Source: an uncultured Fusicatenibacter sp.
Lineage (GTDB): Bacteria; Bacillota; Clostridia; Lachnospirales; Lachnospiraceae
Direction of reading: 5' to 3'
DNA: 39,503 bases
NCBI GenBank assembly: GCA_902493585.1
Contig: CABUPZ010000025.1
Span: forward strand, 1-39,503
Shown: piece by piece, positions 15,773 to 23,365 of the stretch
Numbering within the stretch: position 1 is the first letter of the stretch
How the letters are laid out: each line of letters begins with the position of its first letter
The notes under the pieces: model-generated
Seen by the model: the letters and a program-made list of their open reading frames with translations, nothing else
Databases searched by the model: none
Told to the model about the DNA's origin: nothing
Position numbers and translations under genes: made by a program

Positions 15773-16000
15773 TCAGTCCTTCAGGGTTTCCAGATAATCC
15801 ACGGCCTCCTGTACCGTCCGGATGTCTGCAGCCGCTGTCTCATCGATCTCCACATCAAAAGTATCCTCAATCTCACCGAGCATGCTCATAAAGTCAAAGG
15901 AAGTAAATCCCAGATCCTCCATAAATCTGGATTCCGGCCGTACCTGCTCCGGCTCCACTTCCACATAATTACAGATAATTTCTACCAGTTTTTCAAACAT
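15773..16000 (-). CDS. Stand-alone acyl carrier protein
   Basis: The 75-residue acidic protein has the ACP fold signature MFEKLVEIICNYVEVEPEQV, then the phosphopantetheine site in EDLGFTSFDFMSML (Ser about 35), then DTFDVEIDE and a final helix. It replaces the usual DSLD with TSFD, as in many peptidyl or secondary carrier proteins rather than FabD-type ACPs. It would carry the acyl group made by the downstream ligase to the condensation protein. GGAGGATAG lies upstream of the ATG; the gene begins 29 bases after the condensation ORF and abuts the ligase gene. Confidence 0.9.
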   Translation of the reverse strand: MFEKLVEIICNYVEVEPEQVRPESRFMEDLGFTSFDFMSMLGEIEDTFDVEIDETAAADIRTVQEAVDYLETLKD

Positions 16001-16029
16001 CTATCTATCCTCCAAAATTCTGTCTGTCC

Positions 16030-17076
16030 TTATACCAGTTTGATGATATCTCCGATCGGAAGATCCGGATTTTCCACACCTTTGAACATGATCCGGCACA
16101 GATAATAGTACAGAAACTCCAGATCTTCCCTGGAAACCGCATGGATCTGATGTTCAAAGTTGAAATCCAGACCGTTGTCCTCCGGGCGATGCATAACGGT
16201 CAGGTACATGGCCTGTGTGGTCGCTCCGTTGGGATACCATTTGGTTTTATAGCGGATTCCTCCCAGCTTATCCAGACCTTTCTCCTGCAGCGTCATCGGC
16301 TGATAGGTCAGCGACATGGGCTCATAGGTCAGCCCAGGCTCATGAGGATAAACTTTCGCCCGGTGCGCGAAGTATTCCACCGGATCATAACCGGCATGAC
16401 GGAACATTTCATTTTGTTTTTCACGGATCTCATAAACACCTTCCAGAAAGGTCTTATCTTCTGATATGACCGTTCGGAACGGGAAGGAATGGATCCTTGT
16501 GCCTCCGGATTTTTTCTCCTTCAGGGTTGCACGGCGGGCAATGGCCGTATGGATACTCACGTCGTCGTGTCCGTTCATCTTCTGAAAGAAGGTACGCAGT
16601 CCCATCAGCAGAAGACATACCAGGGATACATGATACTTCTCGCAGAAATCCATCAGCCTCTTGGTTGGTTCCGCCTCAAGATGGAAAATATCCAGTTCCG
16701 AATCCACGGAATCAGAAGTATTGAACACCGCCCTCAGTTCCGGATCCTTAAATTTCTTTCTCGCCGCTTCCAGCTGTCCGGTTCCTCGGATACCGTTATA
16801 GATTGGCTCTGATTCCTCGATCAGCTTTTCAAAAAATTCCCGGTCACGCTGCTGTGCCCGGCTTCCCGCCTCATAGGCAAGATCTTTCTGGAGCTGTTCG
16901 ATATAAGAGCTCATATCCTTCGGGTACGGAACATTCTCATACTTGGCATTGCAGTAAAGCTCGATGATATCCTTCAGGAAACAGATCAGCGACTGGGCAT
17001 CCAGGATCAGATGGCTTGCCAGCAGATAAATACCGTTGAAACCGTCCGGCATATGGATCATCACGATCCGGTTCAT
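16030..17076 (-). CDS. Condensation domain, C-terminal part (NRPS-type), second ORF of a split pair
   Basis: This 348-residue ORF continues the condensation fold begun in 17073-17432. It opens MNRIVMIHMPDGFNGIYLLA, followed by SHLILDAQSLICFL, which aligns with the HHxxxDGxS active-site block: the second His and the Asp are kept while the first His is Ser and Gly is Ala. Further on, VSLVCLLLMGLRTFFQKMNGHDDVSIHTAIARR and a HSFPFRTVIS segment fit the C-terminal subdomain. Such enzymes join a carrier-bound acyl or aminoacyl group to an amine or hydroxyl. It starts in an ATGA overlap with the first ORF and has a GAGG ribosome-site-like sequence 7 bases upstream. A frameshift in an ancestral single gene is the alternative. 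Confidence 0.75.
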   Translation of the reverse strand: MNRIVMIHMPDGFNGIYLLASHLILDAQSLICFLKDIIELYCNAKYENVPYPKDMSSYIEQLQKDLAYEAGSRAQQRDREFFEKLIEESEPIYNGIRGTGQLEAARKKFKDPELRAVFNTSDSVDSELDIFHLEAEPTKRLMDFCEKYHVSLVCLLLMGLRTFFQKMNGHDDVSIHTAIARRATLKEKKSGGTRIHSFPFRTVISEDKTFLEGVYEIREKQNEMFRHAGYDPVEYFAHRAKVYPHEPGLTYEPMSLTYQPMTLQEKGLDKLGGIRYKTKWYPNGATTQAMYLTVMHRPEDNGLDFNFEHQIHAVSREDLEFLYYYLCRIMFKGVENPDLPIGDIIKLV

Positions 17077-17432
17077 GGAGAATCCTCAAGTTTAAACGGA
17101 ACCGCCGTCCACTTTCTCATGATCTTCTCCGCCTCTTCCATCGTCCTGCCGGAAAAATCCACAAATTCGATCTCCCGCTCTTCCTTGTCTGTCACATACT
17201 GATAACAGTTTCCTTCCTTATCTTTTGCAAACCGCACACGCATCGCCTCACAGCGCTCGTACGCCTTGTAAATGGACTGCTTCAGAAGTTCCCAGTCAAT
17301 GTCAATCTCGATGGTAAGACTCGTTCCGATATTCAGAACCTCTTTTTTCGGACAAAAATTCTGGTAAAAAAAATGAAATTTCTGTGCGGCAGTCAGCGGA
17401 TATACCGGATATCCTTTTCTCTTCCTCATCAT
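17073..17432 (-). CDS. Condensation domain, N-terminal part, first ORF of a split pair
   Basis: This 119-residue ORF has the opening of NRPS condensation domains: YPLTAAQKFHFFYQNF (C1-like), then a strand-helix unit with LKQSIYKAYERCEAMRVRF (C2-like) and an ending WTAVPFKLEDSP that matches the PFDLxxxPLxR approach to the active site. In single-chain homologues the next residues would be the segment that starts the following ORF. The stop overlaps the next start as ATGA, the same junction type as the two upstream gene pairs in this operon. It can be a true split protein translated by termination-reinitiation, or one gene broken by a single missing base at 17076. Confidence 0.75.
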   Translation of the reverse strand: MMRKRKGYPVYPLTAAQKFHFFYQNFCPKKEVLNIGTSLTIEIDIDWELLKQSIYKAYERCEAMRVRFAKDKEGNCYQYVTDKEEREIEFVDFSGRTMEEAEKIMRKWTAVPFKLEDSP

Positions 17433-18391
17433 TTTAGAATTCCCCCTGTGAATGGATCCAAAGCCTTTTCATAGGCTGCCCTGTTTTTGTAATAGCTTTC
17501 TGCGTGACCGGCTCCCTGCACGATCAGTTTTGTCTTTGGTCCTGCATAATTCTGATAGATTTCCTCACACATCCGGCACGGAACAAACGTATCCGCGCTT
17601 CCGTGGATCAGCAGCACAGGAATCACGGCCTTTCGCACCTCCCGCGCAGCGTTGCATTCGTCCAGCCCGTAACCGGCTCTCTTTCTGTTTACCCGGTCAG
17701 CAATCTGGATCATCGGAAATGCCGGCATATGGTACATCGTATGAAGTACATGAGTGAACACCTCTTTCGGCGAAGTAAAGGCACAGTCGGAAACGACCCC
17801 CTTCACCTGAGCCGGAAGATCCAGCCCTGCGGTCATAAGAACCGTTGCGCCTCCCATGGAGGTTCCGTGAAGGAGAATCTCCATATCCTTTTGCTGTCCC
17901 TGTGGTGCCTGATCCAGCATCCAATGGATCCACCGGAGTGCATCCAGCCGGTCTTTGCATCCGAACCCGATGTACTCTCCCTCACTCTGTCCGTGGGCAC
18001 GTTCATCCACCAGAAGCATCCGGTATCCACGTTTCAGATAGTAGTCGGACAGTCCAATGTAATCGCTCATGCCATCGCTGGTATAACCGTGAAAACAGAT
18101 TACTGCCCGTGTGCCTTTTTCTCCCTCAAAGTATGTGCCGTGAAGCTTCAGTCCGTCCCCTGACGTGATCCACACTTCCCGGTGGGGCTGCTCCATCATC
18201 CATTTCTTTCGTTCTTCCATCAGCGGGAAATACTGTGCCCAGTCGGTTCCCGACATTTTTATCGTGCGCTCCCGTTTCGCTCTGCTGCGCTTCATCGTGC
18301 GCCGGTAGAAATACGCGGAGCCTCCCAGCTCCGCCGCCGTACAGATTCCCAAAACCGCAGCGGCTCCCTTGATCATTGTTTTCCTTTTCAT
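17429..18391 (-). CDS. Membrane-anchored alpha/beta hydrolase
   Basis: The 320-residue protein has an N-terminal basic stretch and hydrophobic helix (about residues 8-29) followed by an RRTMKRSRAKRER segment, which suggests a membrane anchor. The hydrolase core has HGYTSDGMSDY as oxyanion loop, nucleophile Ser178 in GTSMGG, Asp267 in GSADTFV and His296 in GAGHAES. Relatives are lipases, esterases or thioesterases of the BD-FAE/YqkD type. In this operon it may release or trim an acyl product; that is inference. It is linked by ATGA overlaps to the SCP2 gene upstream and the condensation ORF downstream. Confidence 0.88.
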   Translation of the reverse strand: MKRKTMIKGAAAVLGICTAAELGGSAYFYRRTMKRSRAKRERTIKMSGTDWAQYFPLMEERKKWMMEQPHREVWITSGDGLKLHGTYFEGEKGTRAVICFHGYTSDGMSDYIGLSDYYLKRGYRMLLVDERAHGQSEGEYIGFGCKDRLDALRWIHWMLDQAPQGQQKDMEILLHGTSMGGATVLMTAGLDLPAQVKGVVSDCAFTSPKEVFTHVLHTMYHMPAFPMIQIADRVNRKRAGYGLDECNAAREVRKAVIPVLLIHGSADTFVPCRMCEEIYQNYAGPKTKLIVQGAGHAESYYKNRAAYEKALDPFTGGILK

Positions 18392-18720
18392 TTTTTCTTA
18401 CTTTCAATCAGAGTTTTCAGCTTCAGCGCTTTGTCAATGTTTCCTTCCACTTTCAGCTGACCCAGTGTCACCGCAAAAATCGGATCTTTCTTTCCTTCCG
18501 CGATCTTAAACAGCGTTTCCGCCGAACAGGTAAAGACAGCGTCTTTGTCATAATATTCATATGGCTCCACATTCAGGCATCCGTCCTTTACTTCCACATA
18601 AAAGATTCCTTCTGCCTCCCCTGTCACATGAAACTGGTAAGCAAGATGCTCTGTCACATCGCTGACATCCGCTCCCATCAACATTCCCTTTACTTTTGAA
18701 AACATCTCCGCGTACGTCAT
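18388..18720 (-). CDS. SCP2 sterol-binding-domain protein
   Basis: The 110-residue single-domain protein fits the SCP2 lipid-transfer fold: an amphipathic N-terminal helix, a beta sheet with YQFHVTGEAEGIFYVEVKDG and VEPYEYYDKDAVFTCSAETL, then FKIAEGKKDPIFAVTLGQLKVEGNIDKALKL, the typical loop and final helix. SCP2 domains bind acyl chains or other hydrophobic ligands. It is the first gene of the operon, starting at ATG 18720 with AGGAGGAAAT upstream, just downstream of the TetR operators. It overlaps the hydrolase start by 4 bases. Binding of the operon's acyl product or substrate is a reasonable guess. Confidence 0.88.
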   Translation of the reverse strand: MTYAEMFSKVKGMLMGADVSDVTEHLAYQFHVTGEAEGIFYVEVKDGCLNVEPYEYYDKDAVFTCSAETLFKIAEGKKDPIFAVTLGQLKVEGNIDKALKLKTLIESKKK

Positions 18721-18735
18721 ATTTCCTCCTTTTTC

Positions 18736-18791
18736 GACTGATGGTCAACTGTTTCTTCTGTTAAATTATCATTTTTCCGACCATTGGTCAA
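18736..18791 (-). promoter_or_regulatory. Operon promoter with two TetR operator candidates
   Basis: On the minus strand TTGACC (18786-18791) and TAATTT (18763-18768), 17 bases apart, form the promoter. The -35 is part of GACCATTGGTC (18779-18789), an 11-base palindrome. A second, imperfect copy, GACTGATGGTC, starts at 18736, near the transcript start. The 18-base segments starting at 18736 and 18779 share TGGTCAA and GTT at the same positions. Binding would block the promoter, the expected mode of the divergent TetR. Confidence 0.6.
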
Positions 18792-18850
18792 TAGTTCTAT
18801 CTTTACAAAAATACGAAAAAAAACGGCTGCCTTTCCGTATATTTTTTCCG

Positions 18851-18880
18851 TTGTTTTTACTGCTTTTTTTATGCTATACT
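18851..18880 (+). promoter_or_regulatory. Promoter of the TetR gene
   Basis: TTGTTT (18851-18856) and TATACT (18875-18880) are separated by 18 bases. A half-operator-like TGACCATT follows at about 18893, so weak autoregulation is possible. Confidence 0.5.
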
Positions 18881-18965
18881 AAATCATGATACTGACCATT
18901 TGCATAGAACGTGTTTGTTGCAGAAATGTTCCGGACCGATATCCATACCATAGAAAGGAGATCCC

Positions 18966-19577
18966 ATGGCAAGACAGGATAAGTACGAAAAAATTCTTGA
19001 TGCCCTCCAGACACTCCTGGAGGACCGCAACCTTCAGACAATCTCCGTCAGTGAAATCGCCCAGACGGCAGGGATCGGAAAGGGAAGCATCTATTATTAT
19101 TTTCCATCCAAAGAAGCGATCCTGGAGGCTCTCATTGAACGAAACTACGAAAAACCTCTGGAAACTGCAAAGCAGCTTGCCGGACAGCCGGACATTTCTC
19201 CGTTTACCCGGATGGCAATGATTTTTCAGGCCTGCCGAAATTCTTCCTCCGAATTTCTGAAATCGGAAACCAATTCCATCGCAGGTGCCCAGGAAAAATC
19301 CTTCCTTCATCAGAAGTATCTCTCACATATGATCGCCGAGATGAAACCGGTGCTCGCCGAGATCATCCGTCAGGGAATCCAGCAGGGGGAAATCCACTTT
19401 GACCGCCCGGAAGCGCTGGCAGAGATCGTGCTGATCGTCCTGACCGTAAAGCTGGACAATACGCTTGTCCCCTCTTCCCACGAAGAGATCCGCGACACCA
19501 TCGCCGGGCTGGTGACCCTTCTGGAAAAAGGCACAGAAAATCCGGCAGGCTCCCTGAATTTCCTGATGACTATCTGA
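18966..19577 (+). CDS. TetR-family repressor, likely controlling the divergent acyl-transfer operon
   Basis: The 203-residue protein has a TetR HTH at residues 5-52 (YEKILDALQTLLED, then ISVSEIAQTAGIGKGSIYYYF and PSKEAILEALIE) and an all-helical ligand domain. Its gene diverges from the SCP2 operon, and the shared spacer holds palindromic TTGACCAATGGTC-type sites over the operon promoter. The inducer is unknown; an acyl or lipid molecule would fit the neighbours. AGAAAGGAG lies 6 bases before the ATG. The 3' end of the gene forms one arm of the terminator at 19540-19597. Confidence 0.92.
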   Translation: MARQDKYEKILDALQTLLEDRNLQTISVSEIAQTAGIGKGSIYYYFPSKEAILEALIERNYEKPLETAKQLAGQPDISPFTRMAMIFQACRNSSSEFLKSETNSIAGAQEKSFLHQKYLSHMIAEMKPVLAEIIRQGIQQGEIHFDRPEALAEIVLIVLTVKLDNTLVPSSHEEIRDTIAGLVTLLEKGTENPAGSLNFLMTI

Positions 19578-19597
19578 AATTCGGGAGCCTGCCGGAT
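19540..19597. terminator. Long-stem terminator between tetR and the second GH42 gene
   Basis: A 22-bp stem with one bulged base (left arm 19540-19562, right arm 19576-19597) spans the tetR stop. On the minus strand it is followed by TTTTC, so it mainly serves the GH42 gene that ends at 19631; plus-strand transcripts of tetR also pass through it. Confidence 0.65.
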
Positions 19598-19630
19598 GTT
19601 TCCGTCTTCTCTTCCGTTTCTATCGTTTTT

Positions 19631-21643
19631 TTACTTTTTTTCTATTTTCACAACTGCCACATCATACGGCTTCATGATGCGTCCGCTTTCCAGCTTCTCG
19701 CCGGTGAGCAGGTCGACACTTCCTGCAAACATTTCCGGCAGCGCAAGCTCCTCTCCCTGAAAATTCATAATAAAGTAGAATTTTGTGGTGTCATTCTCAC
19801 GGACAGCGACTTCCAGATTGGTTTTTTCCCCGATCACCGGAGCCACGCCCGCTCCCTGAACCGCCTGCTCCATCACACGATCCAGCGAAGCTTCATCCAG
19901 ATTTGCGCCTATATAGTAGACCGTACCTTTTCCATAAGAATTCTTCGTCACAACCGGCATCCCCGCATAGAAATTGCTGGTATACTCCGCGATCACCTCA
20001 GCGCCTTCCGTATGCATCAGATCGCACAGCAGACGGCAGGTACCTGTGGTTCCATCCTGGAAACGGACGGTATTCTCCTGTTCCGGAGCCAACGCGTCAA
20101 TCTCTTCCACCCATACGCCAGCCATACTGCGCAGCGGTCCCGGGTATCCTCCCAGATATACGTTGTCGGACTGTCCGACGATTCCGCTCATAAAGGTTGT
20201 GATCAAAGTACCTCCCGCTTTTACAAACGCTTCCAGCGCCTCTGCCACACCTTCCTTTACCATATACAGAACCGGAGCCACGATCACCTGATAGTTGCTG
20301 AAATCCCCATCTGTCGGGATCATGTCCACAGAGTAATTCTTCTTGTACAGACTGCAGTAATACTGATGGATCTGATCCACATACATCAGATCTTTGTTCG
20401 GTCCGCTGGTGTATTCCAGCGCCCAGTAGTTGTCCCAGTCGAAGATCACACCGATCCTGGAATTCGGCATGGAGCCAAGGATCGTATCCCCCAGCTGCTC
20501 CAGTTCATGGCCAAGCTGGGCAACCTCGCGGAAAACTCTCGTATTTTCTGTTCCCGCATGGGCGATCACTGCACCGTGGAACTTTTCACAGGCTCCCACA
20601 GAACGGCGCAGCTGGAAGAACTGGATCGTATCCGCGCCGTGAGCCATCGTCTGATAACTCTGCGCCCGCATCTGTCCCGGTTTTTTCAGAGAATTGTACG
20701 GCTGCCAGTTCTGCTGGCTCGGCGTCTGCTCCATCAGCATAAACGGTTCGTTCTTGAGCCCACGCATCAGGTCGTGGCACATCGCGGTTCCGCTCCACGG
20801 GGTATCATAGCTTGGATAATTATCCCAGGAAACGATATCCAGCTCTTTGCCCCATTTGAAATAATCCAGACCTTTATAGGTTCCCATCAGGTTGGTGGTG
20901 ATCGGTGTATCCGGATCATATCTGCGGATGATGTCCCGCTCCATCTTAAAATTTTCCAGAATGCTGTCCGAATTAAACCGGCGGTAGTCGATGGAAATTC
21001 CGGCAAACGCGGTCTTGTCCTCGCCGATTCCTTCACTGAGAGCATTAGGGAGAACGATCTCATCCCAGTCGTAGATCGTATGGCCCCAGAATTCCAGATT
21101 CCACGCCTTGTTCAGTGCTTCGATGGTGTGATATTTCTTTCTCAGCCATACGCGGAAGGCTTTCTCACAGTTTTCACAGTAGCACTCTCCGCCGTACTCA
21201 TTGTTCACATGCCAGCAGGATACCTTTCCGGTCTTTCCATATCGTTCCGCCAGTTTTTCCACCAGGGCGGCTGCATATTTCTGGTAAACCGGGCTGTTGG
21301 GGCAGGCGTTGTGCCTCTGTCCGAATTTGTGGTGGCGTCCTTCATAATCCGTGCGCGCAACCTCCGGATAACGTTTCACCAGCCATGCCGGGAGGGACGC
21401 TGTGGAAGTAGCCATCACAATATCATACTTTTCCTTCTCCAGCATCTCCACAATATCATCCAGCTCACGGAAGTCGTACTGCTCCTCGGACGGCTGAATT
21501 TTCGCCCAGGAAAATACATTAATGGTCGCACTGTTGATCCCTGCATCACGGAACATCCGCATGTCTTCCTCCCATACCTCTCTCGGCCACTGGTTGGGAT
21601 TGTAATCTCCTCCATACAGGATCCTCTTGAATGGTTTTTTCAT
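19631..21643 (-). CDS. GH42 beta-galactosidase (second copy)
   Basis: This 670-residue GH42 enzyme has its acid/base at Glu149 in HVNNEYGGEC, nucleophile at Glu305 in FMLMEQTPSQ, and zinc-type cysteines (Cys114 and CYCENC at 154-159). No signal peptide is present, so it is intracellular. ATG 21643 (MKKPFKRILYGG) has AGAGAGGAC about 9 bases upstream; the longer open frame to 21715 has no ribosome site. A divergent AraC regulator at 21841 probably controls it. The minus-strand -10 (TATAAT, near 21740) lacks a good -35, consistent with an activator. It differs from the first copy throughout, and different beta-galactoside preferences are likely. Confidence 0.95.
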   Translation of the reverse strand: MKKPFKRILYGGDYNPNQWPREVWEEDMRMFRDAGINSATINVFSWAKIQPSEEQYDFRELDDIVEMLEKEKYDIVMATSTASLPAWLVKRYPEVARTDYEGRHHKFGQRHNACPNSPVYQKYAAALVEKLAERYGKTGKVSCWHVNNEYGGECYCENCEKAFRVWLRKKYHTIEALNKAWNLEFWGHTIYDWDEIVLPNALSEGIGEDKTAFAGISIDYRRFNSDSILENFKMERDIIRRYDPDTPITTNLMGTYKGLDYFKWGKELDIVSWDNYPSYDTPWSGTAMCHDLMRGLKNEPFMLMEQTPSQQNWQPYNSLKKPGQMRAQSYQTMAHGADTIQFFQLRRSVGACEKFHGAVIAHAGTENTRVFREVAQLGHELEQLGDTILGSMPNSRIGVIFDWDNYWALEYTSGPNKDLMYVDQIHQYYCSLYKKNYSVDMIPTDGDFSNYQVIVAPVLYMVKEGVAEALEAFVKAGGTLITTFMSGIVGQSDNVYLGGYPGPLRSMAGVWVEEIDALAPEQENTVRFQDGTTGTCRLLCDLMHTEGAEVIAEYTSNFYAGMPVVTKNSYGKGTVYYIGANLDEASLDRVMEQAVQGAGVAPVIGEKTNLEVAVRENDTTKFYFIMNFQGEELALPEMFAGSVDLLTGEKLESGRIMKPYDVAVVKIEKK

Positions 21644-21840
21644 TGTACTGTGTCCTCTCTTTCCGGCAGTCTGTTCCCATCTCCGGCTTCCCGTTTCCCC
21701 GGAGAACAAAAACAAAACTGCTCCCTTTCTGATAATTTGATTATACTACCGGTAGACAGGGAAATGTATAAGATGTTAAACTAAATAATATAAGATTTTG
21801 AAACTATCCTGTCACACAATACAGAAAGCGAGGCATCTTT
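21644..21840. promoter_or_regulatory. Divergent control region between GH42 and AraC genes
   Basis: The minus strand carries a perfect TATAAT near 21740 without a matching -35, next to an ACCGGT palindrome (21748-21753). The rest is AT-rich around 21775-21810, where weak plus-strand -10-like sequences (TAATAT) could serve the AraC gene. A defined AraC site could not be picked out by eye. Confidence 0.4.
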
Positions 21841-22647
21841 ATGGCAATCTATTTCGGACTCTCTCCCTTTGACCTTCCCCTCACTCTGGAAAGCATCGGA
21901 AATCACTGGACCCAGGAGACCATCTCCCGTCCGGAGGGCTATCCTCTGTACCACTGGCTCCAGACCGAACAGGGCCGTGGCGCCATAGAGATCGGTGCCT
22001 CTGTCTTTTCCCTGAAACCCGGCGAGGGGATCCTGATCGCTCCCGATATTCCTCACCTTTATTACCGGACCGGCGAACTGTGGACGACTTCTTTTGCCAC
22101 TTTCACCGGTACCCTGCGGCAGGAAATCCCGAAGATCACAGGCAGCGCTCCCTTCACCCTGGTATCTGCCGCTGACGGCCAGAAATACAGCCGCTGGGTC
22201 AGCAGCATCATCCATGCCCACGAGCACCGCCGGCTGGACGCCGCGGAACTCTCCGGACAGTGCTATGCCTTCCTGATGAGTTTCGTCTACGGCAAACAAA
22301 GCCGGGAACTGGCGGATCAGCCCCTTTATCAGAAATACGTCCTTCCGGTAATAAAAGAAATTGAAACAAATTACAGCCAGCCGCTGACTGTCACCGGCCT
22401 GTGCAGCCAGATCTATGTCACACCTCAGTATCTCTCCCGGCTGTTCAAACGTTTCCTTGGCAGCTCCGTCTATACTTATCTGATGAACTACCGCATCCAA
22501 AAGGCAAAAGAGCTGCTGATGAACCGACCCGAAACGGAGATCCAGCACATTGCCCATCAGGTTGGCTTCCAGGATGCCAGCCACTTTATCTCCGTCTTCC
22601 GAACTGCCACCGGATATACTCCGCTGGAATTCCGCAAATTACACTAA
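21841..22647 (+). CDS. AraC-family transcriptional regulator
   Basis: The 268-residue protein has an N-terminal cupin-like sensing domain (residues about 10-140, with YPLYHWLQTEQGRGAIEIG and LKPGEGILIAPDIPHLYYR) and a C-terminal AraC double HTH (about 168-268) with LTVTGLCSQIYVTPQYLSRLF and IQHIAHQVGFQDASHFISVFR, then GYTPLEFRK. The cupin domain usually binds a sugar. Divergent placement from the second GH42 gene points to galactoside-responsive activation of that gene. AGAAAGCGAGG lies upstream of the ATG. Confidence 0.93.
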   Translation: MAIYFGLSPFDLPLTLESIGNHWTQETISRPEGYPLYHWLQTEQGRGAIEIGASVFSLKPGEGILIAPDIPHLYYRTGELWTTSFATFTGTLRQEIPKITGSAPFTLVSAADGQKYSRWVSSIIHAHEHRRLDAAELSGQCYAFLMSFVYGKQSRELADQPLYQKYVLPVIKEIETNYSQPLTVTGLCSQIYVTPQYLSRLFKRFLGSSVYTYLMNYRIQKAKELLMNRPETEIQHIAHQVGFQDASHFISVFRTATGYTPLEFRKLH

Positions 22648-22702
22648 AGCGTGTTTGAAAATTCTTTCCCGCAATCTTCAAACACGCTCTGAACTGTTTT
22701 TT
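22648..22702. terminator. Terminator between AraC and ABC ATPase genes
   Basis: AGCGTGTTTGAA (22648-22659) pairs perfectly with TTCAAACACGCT (22677-22688). A T6 run follows at 22697-22702. The first 16 bases are identical to 1342-1357, suggesting that a mobile or repeated hairpin module was recruited. Confidence 0.75.
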
Positions 22703-23361
22703 CATCGGACAGGCAGACGGAGGATCTGTCCCATCTGCTCTGCTTCTTCCATGCTGTGGGTCACAAGGATCACAGTTTTTCCTTCACACCGTTTCCTGAT
22801 ATAAGCCATGGTCCGCTCCCGACTCTCCTGGTCCAGTCCCTGAAAGGGTTCATCCAGAAACAGGACTTCCCACCGGGCGTACAGTGCCCGGAGCAGCGCA
22901 ACTCTCTGGCGCATGCCGCCGGACATTTCCCTGACCGGCTGTCTCTCGCATCCGCCCAGTCCAAGCTCCTTCATGCCCCGGCTGATTTCTTCCCAGCTTC
23001 CTTTGTCTTTCTCCCAGAGTTTTTTCTTCCTGACCATCCGGATATTGGCAAAAGCGCTCAGGTTTTCACAAAGTCTCGGCTCCTGAAACACCGCGCTGAT
23101 CCTTTTCGTTTCCAGCCCTGTCACCGTTCCGCGGTCAGGGGTCTCCAGTCCCATCAGGATCCGAAGAAGCGTCGTCTTTCCCGCACCGGAGGGCGCCATC
23201 AGGCAGGTGGTTCTTCCGGACGGGAACGTAAGGGACAGATCCCGGAATACCACGTGCTCCCCATAAGCCTTTGTCAAACCCTGTATCACAACGGGCGTTT
23301 CATCCCCTGCCGGAAATCTTTTCCCATTGATTTTTCCCTCACGGATGTTCTGTTTTGTCAT
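22702..23361 (-). CDS. ABC transporter ATP-binding protein (nitrate/sulfonate/taurine class)
   Basis: The 219-residue ATPase has Walker A (APSGAGKT, about residue 55), Q loop (SAVFQEPRL), signature MSGGMRQRV, Walker B VLFLDEP and the switch His in VTHSMEEA. It energises the importer formed with the permease and lipoprotein encoded upstream. GAGGTGAG precedes the ATG, which lies 4 bases after the permease stop. It is the last gene of the hydrogenase-ABC operon. At 219 residues it is shorter than most SsuB/TauB proteins (about 250), missing mainly the C-terminal tail. Confidence 0.93.
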   Translation of the reverse strand: MTKQNIREGKINGKRFPAGDETPVVIQGLTKAYGEHVVFRDLSLTFPSGRTTCLMAPSGAGKTTLLRILMGLETPDRGTVTGLETKRISAVFQEPRLCENLSAFANIRMVRKKKLWEKDKGSWEEISRGMKELGLGGCERQPVREMSGGMRQRVALLRALYARWEVLFLDEPFQGLDQESRERTMAYIRKRCEGKTVILVTHSMEEAEQMGQILRLPVR

Positions 23362-23365
23362 TGTC

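Noticed and set aside
20012..21784. 590-codon plus-strand frame opposite the second GH42 gene
   Set aside because: Antisense shadow; the minus strand encodes all GH42 catalytic motifs over the same bases.
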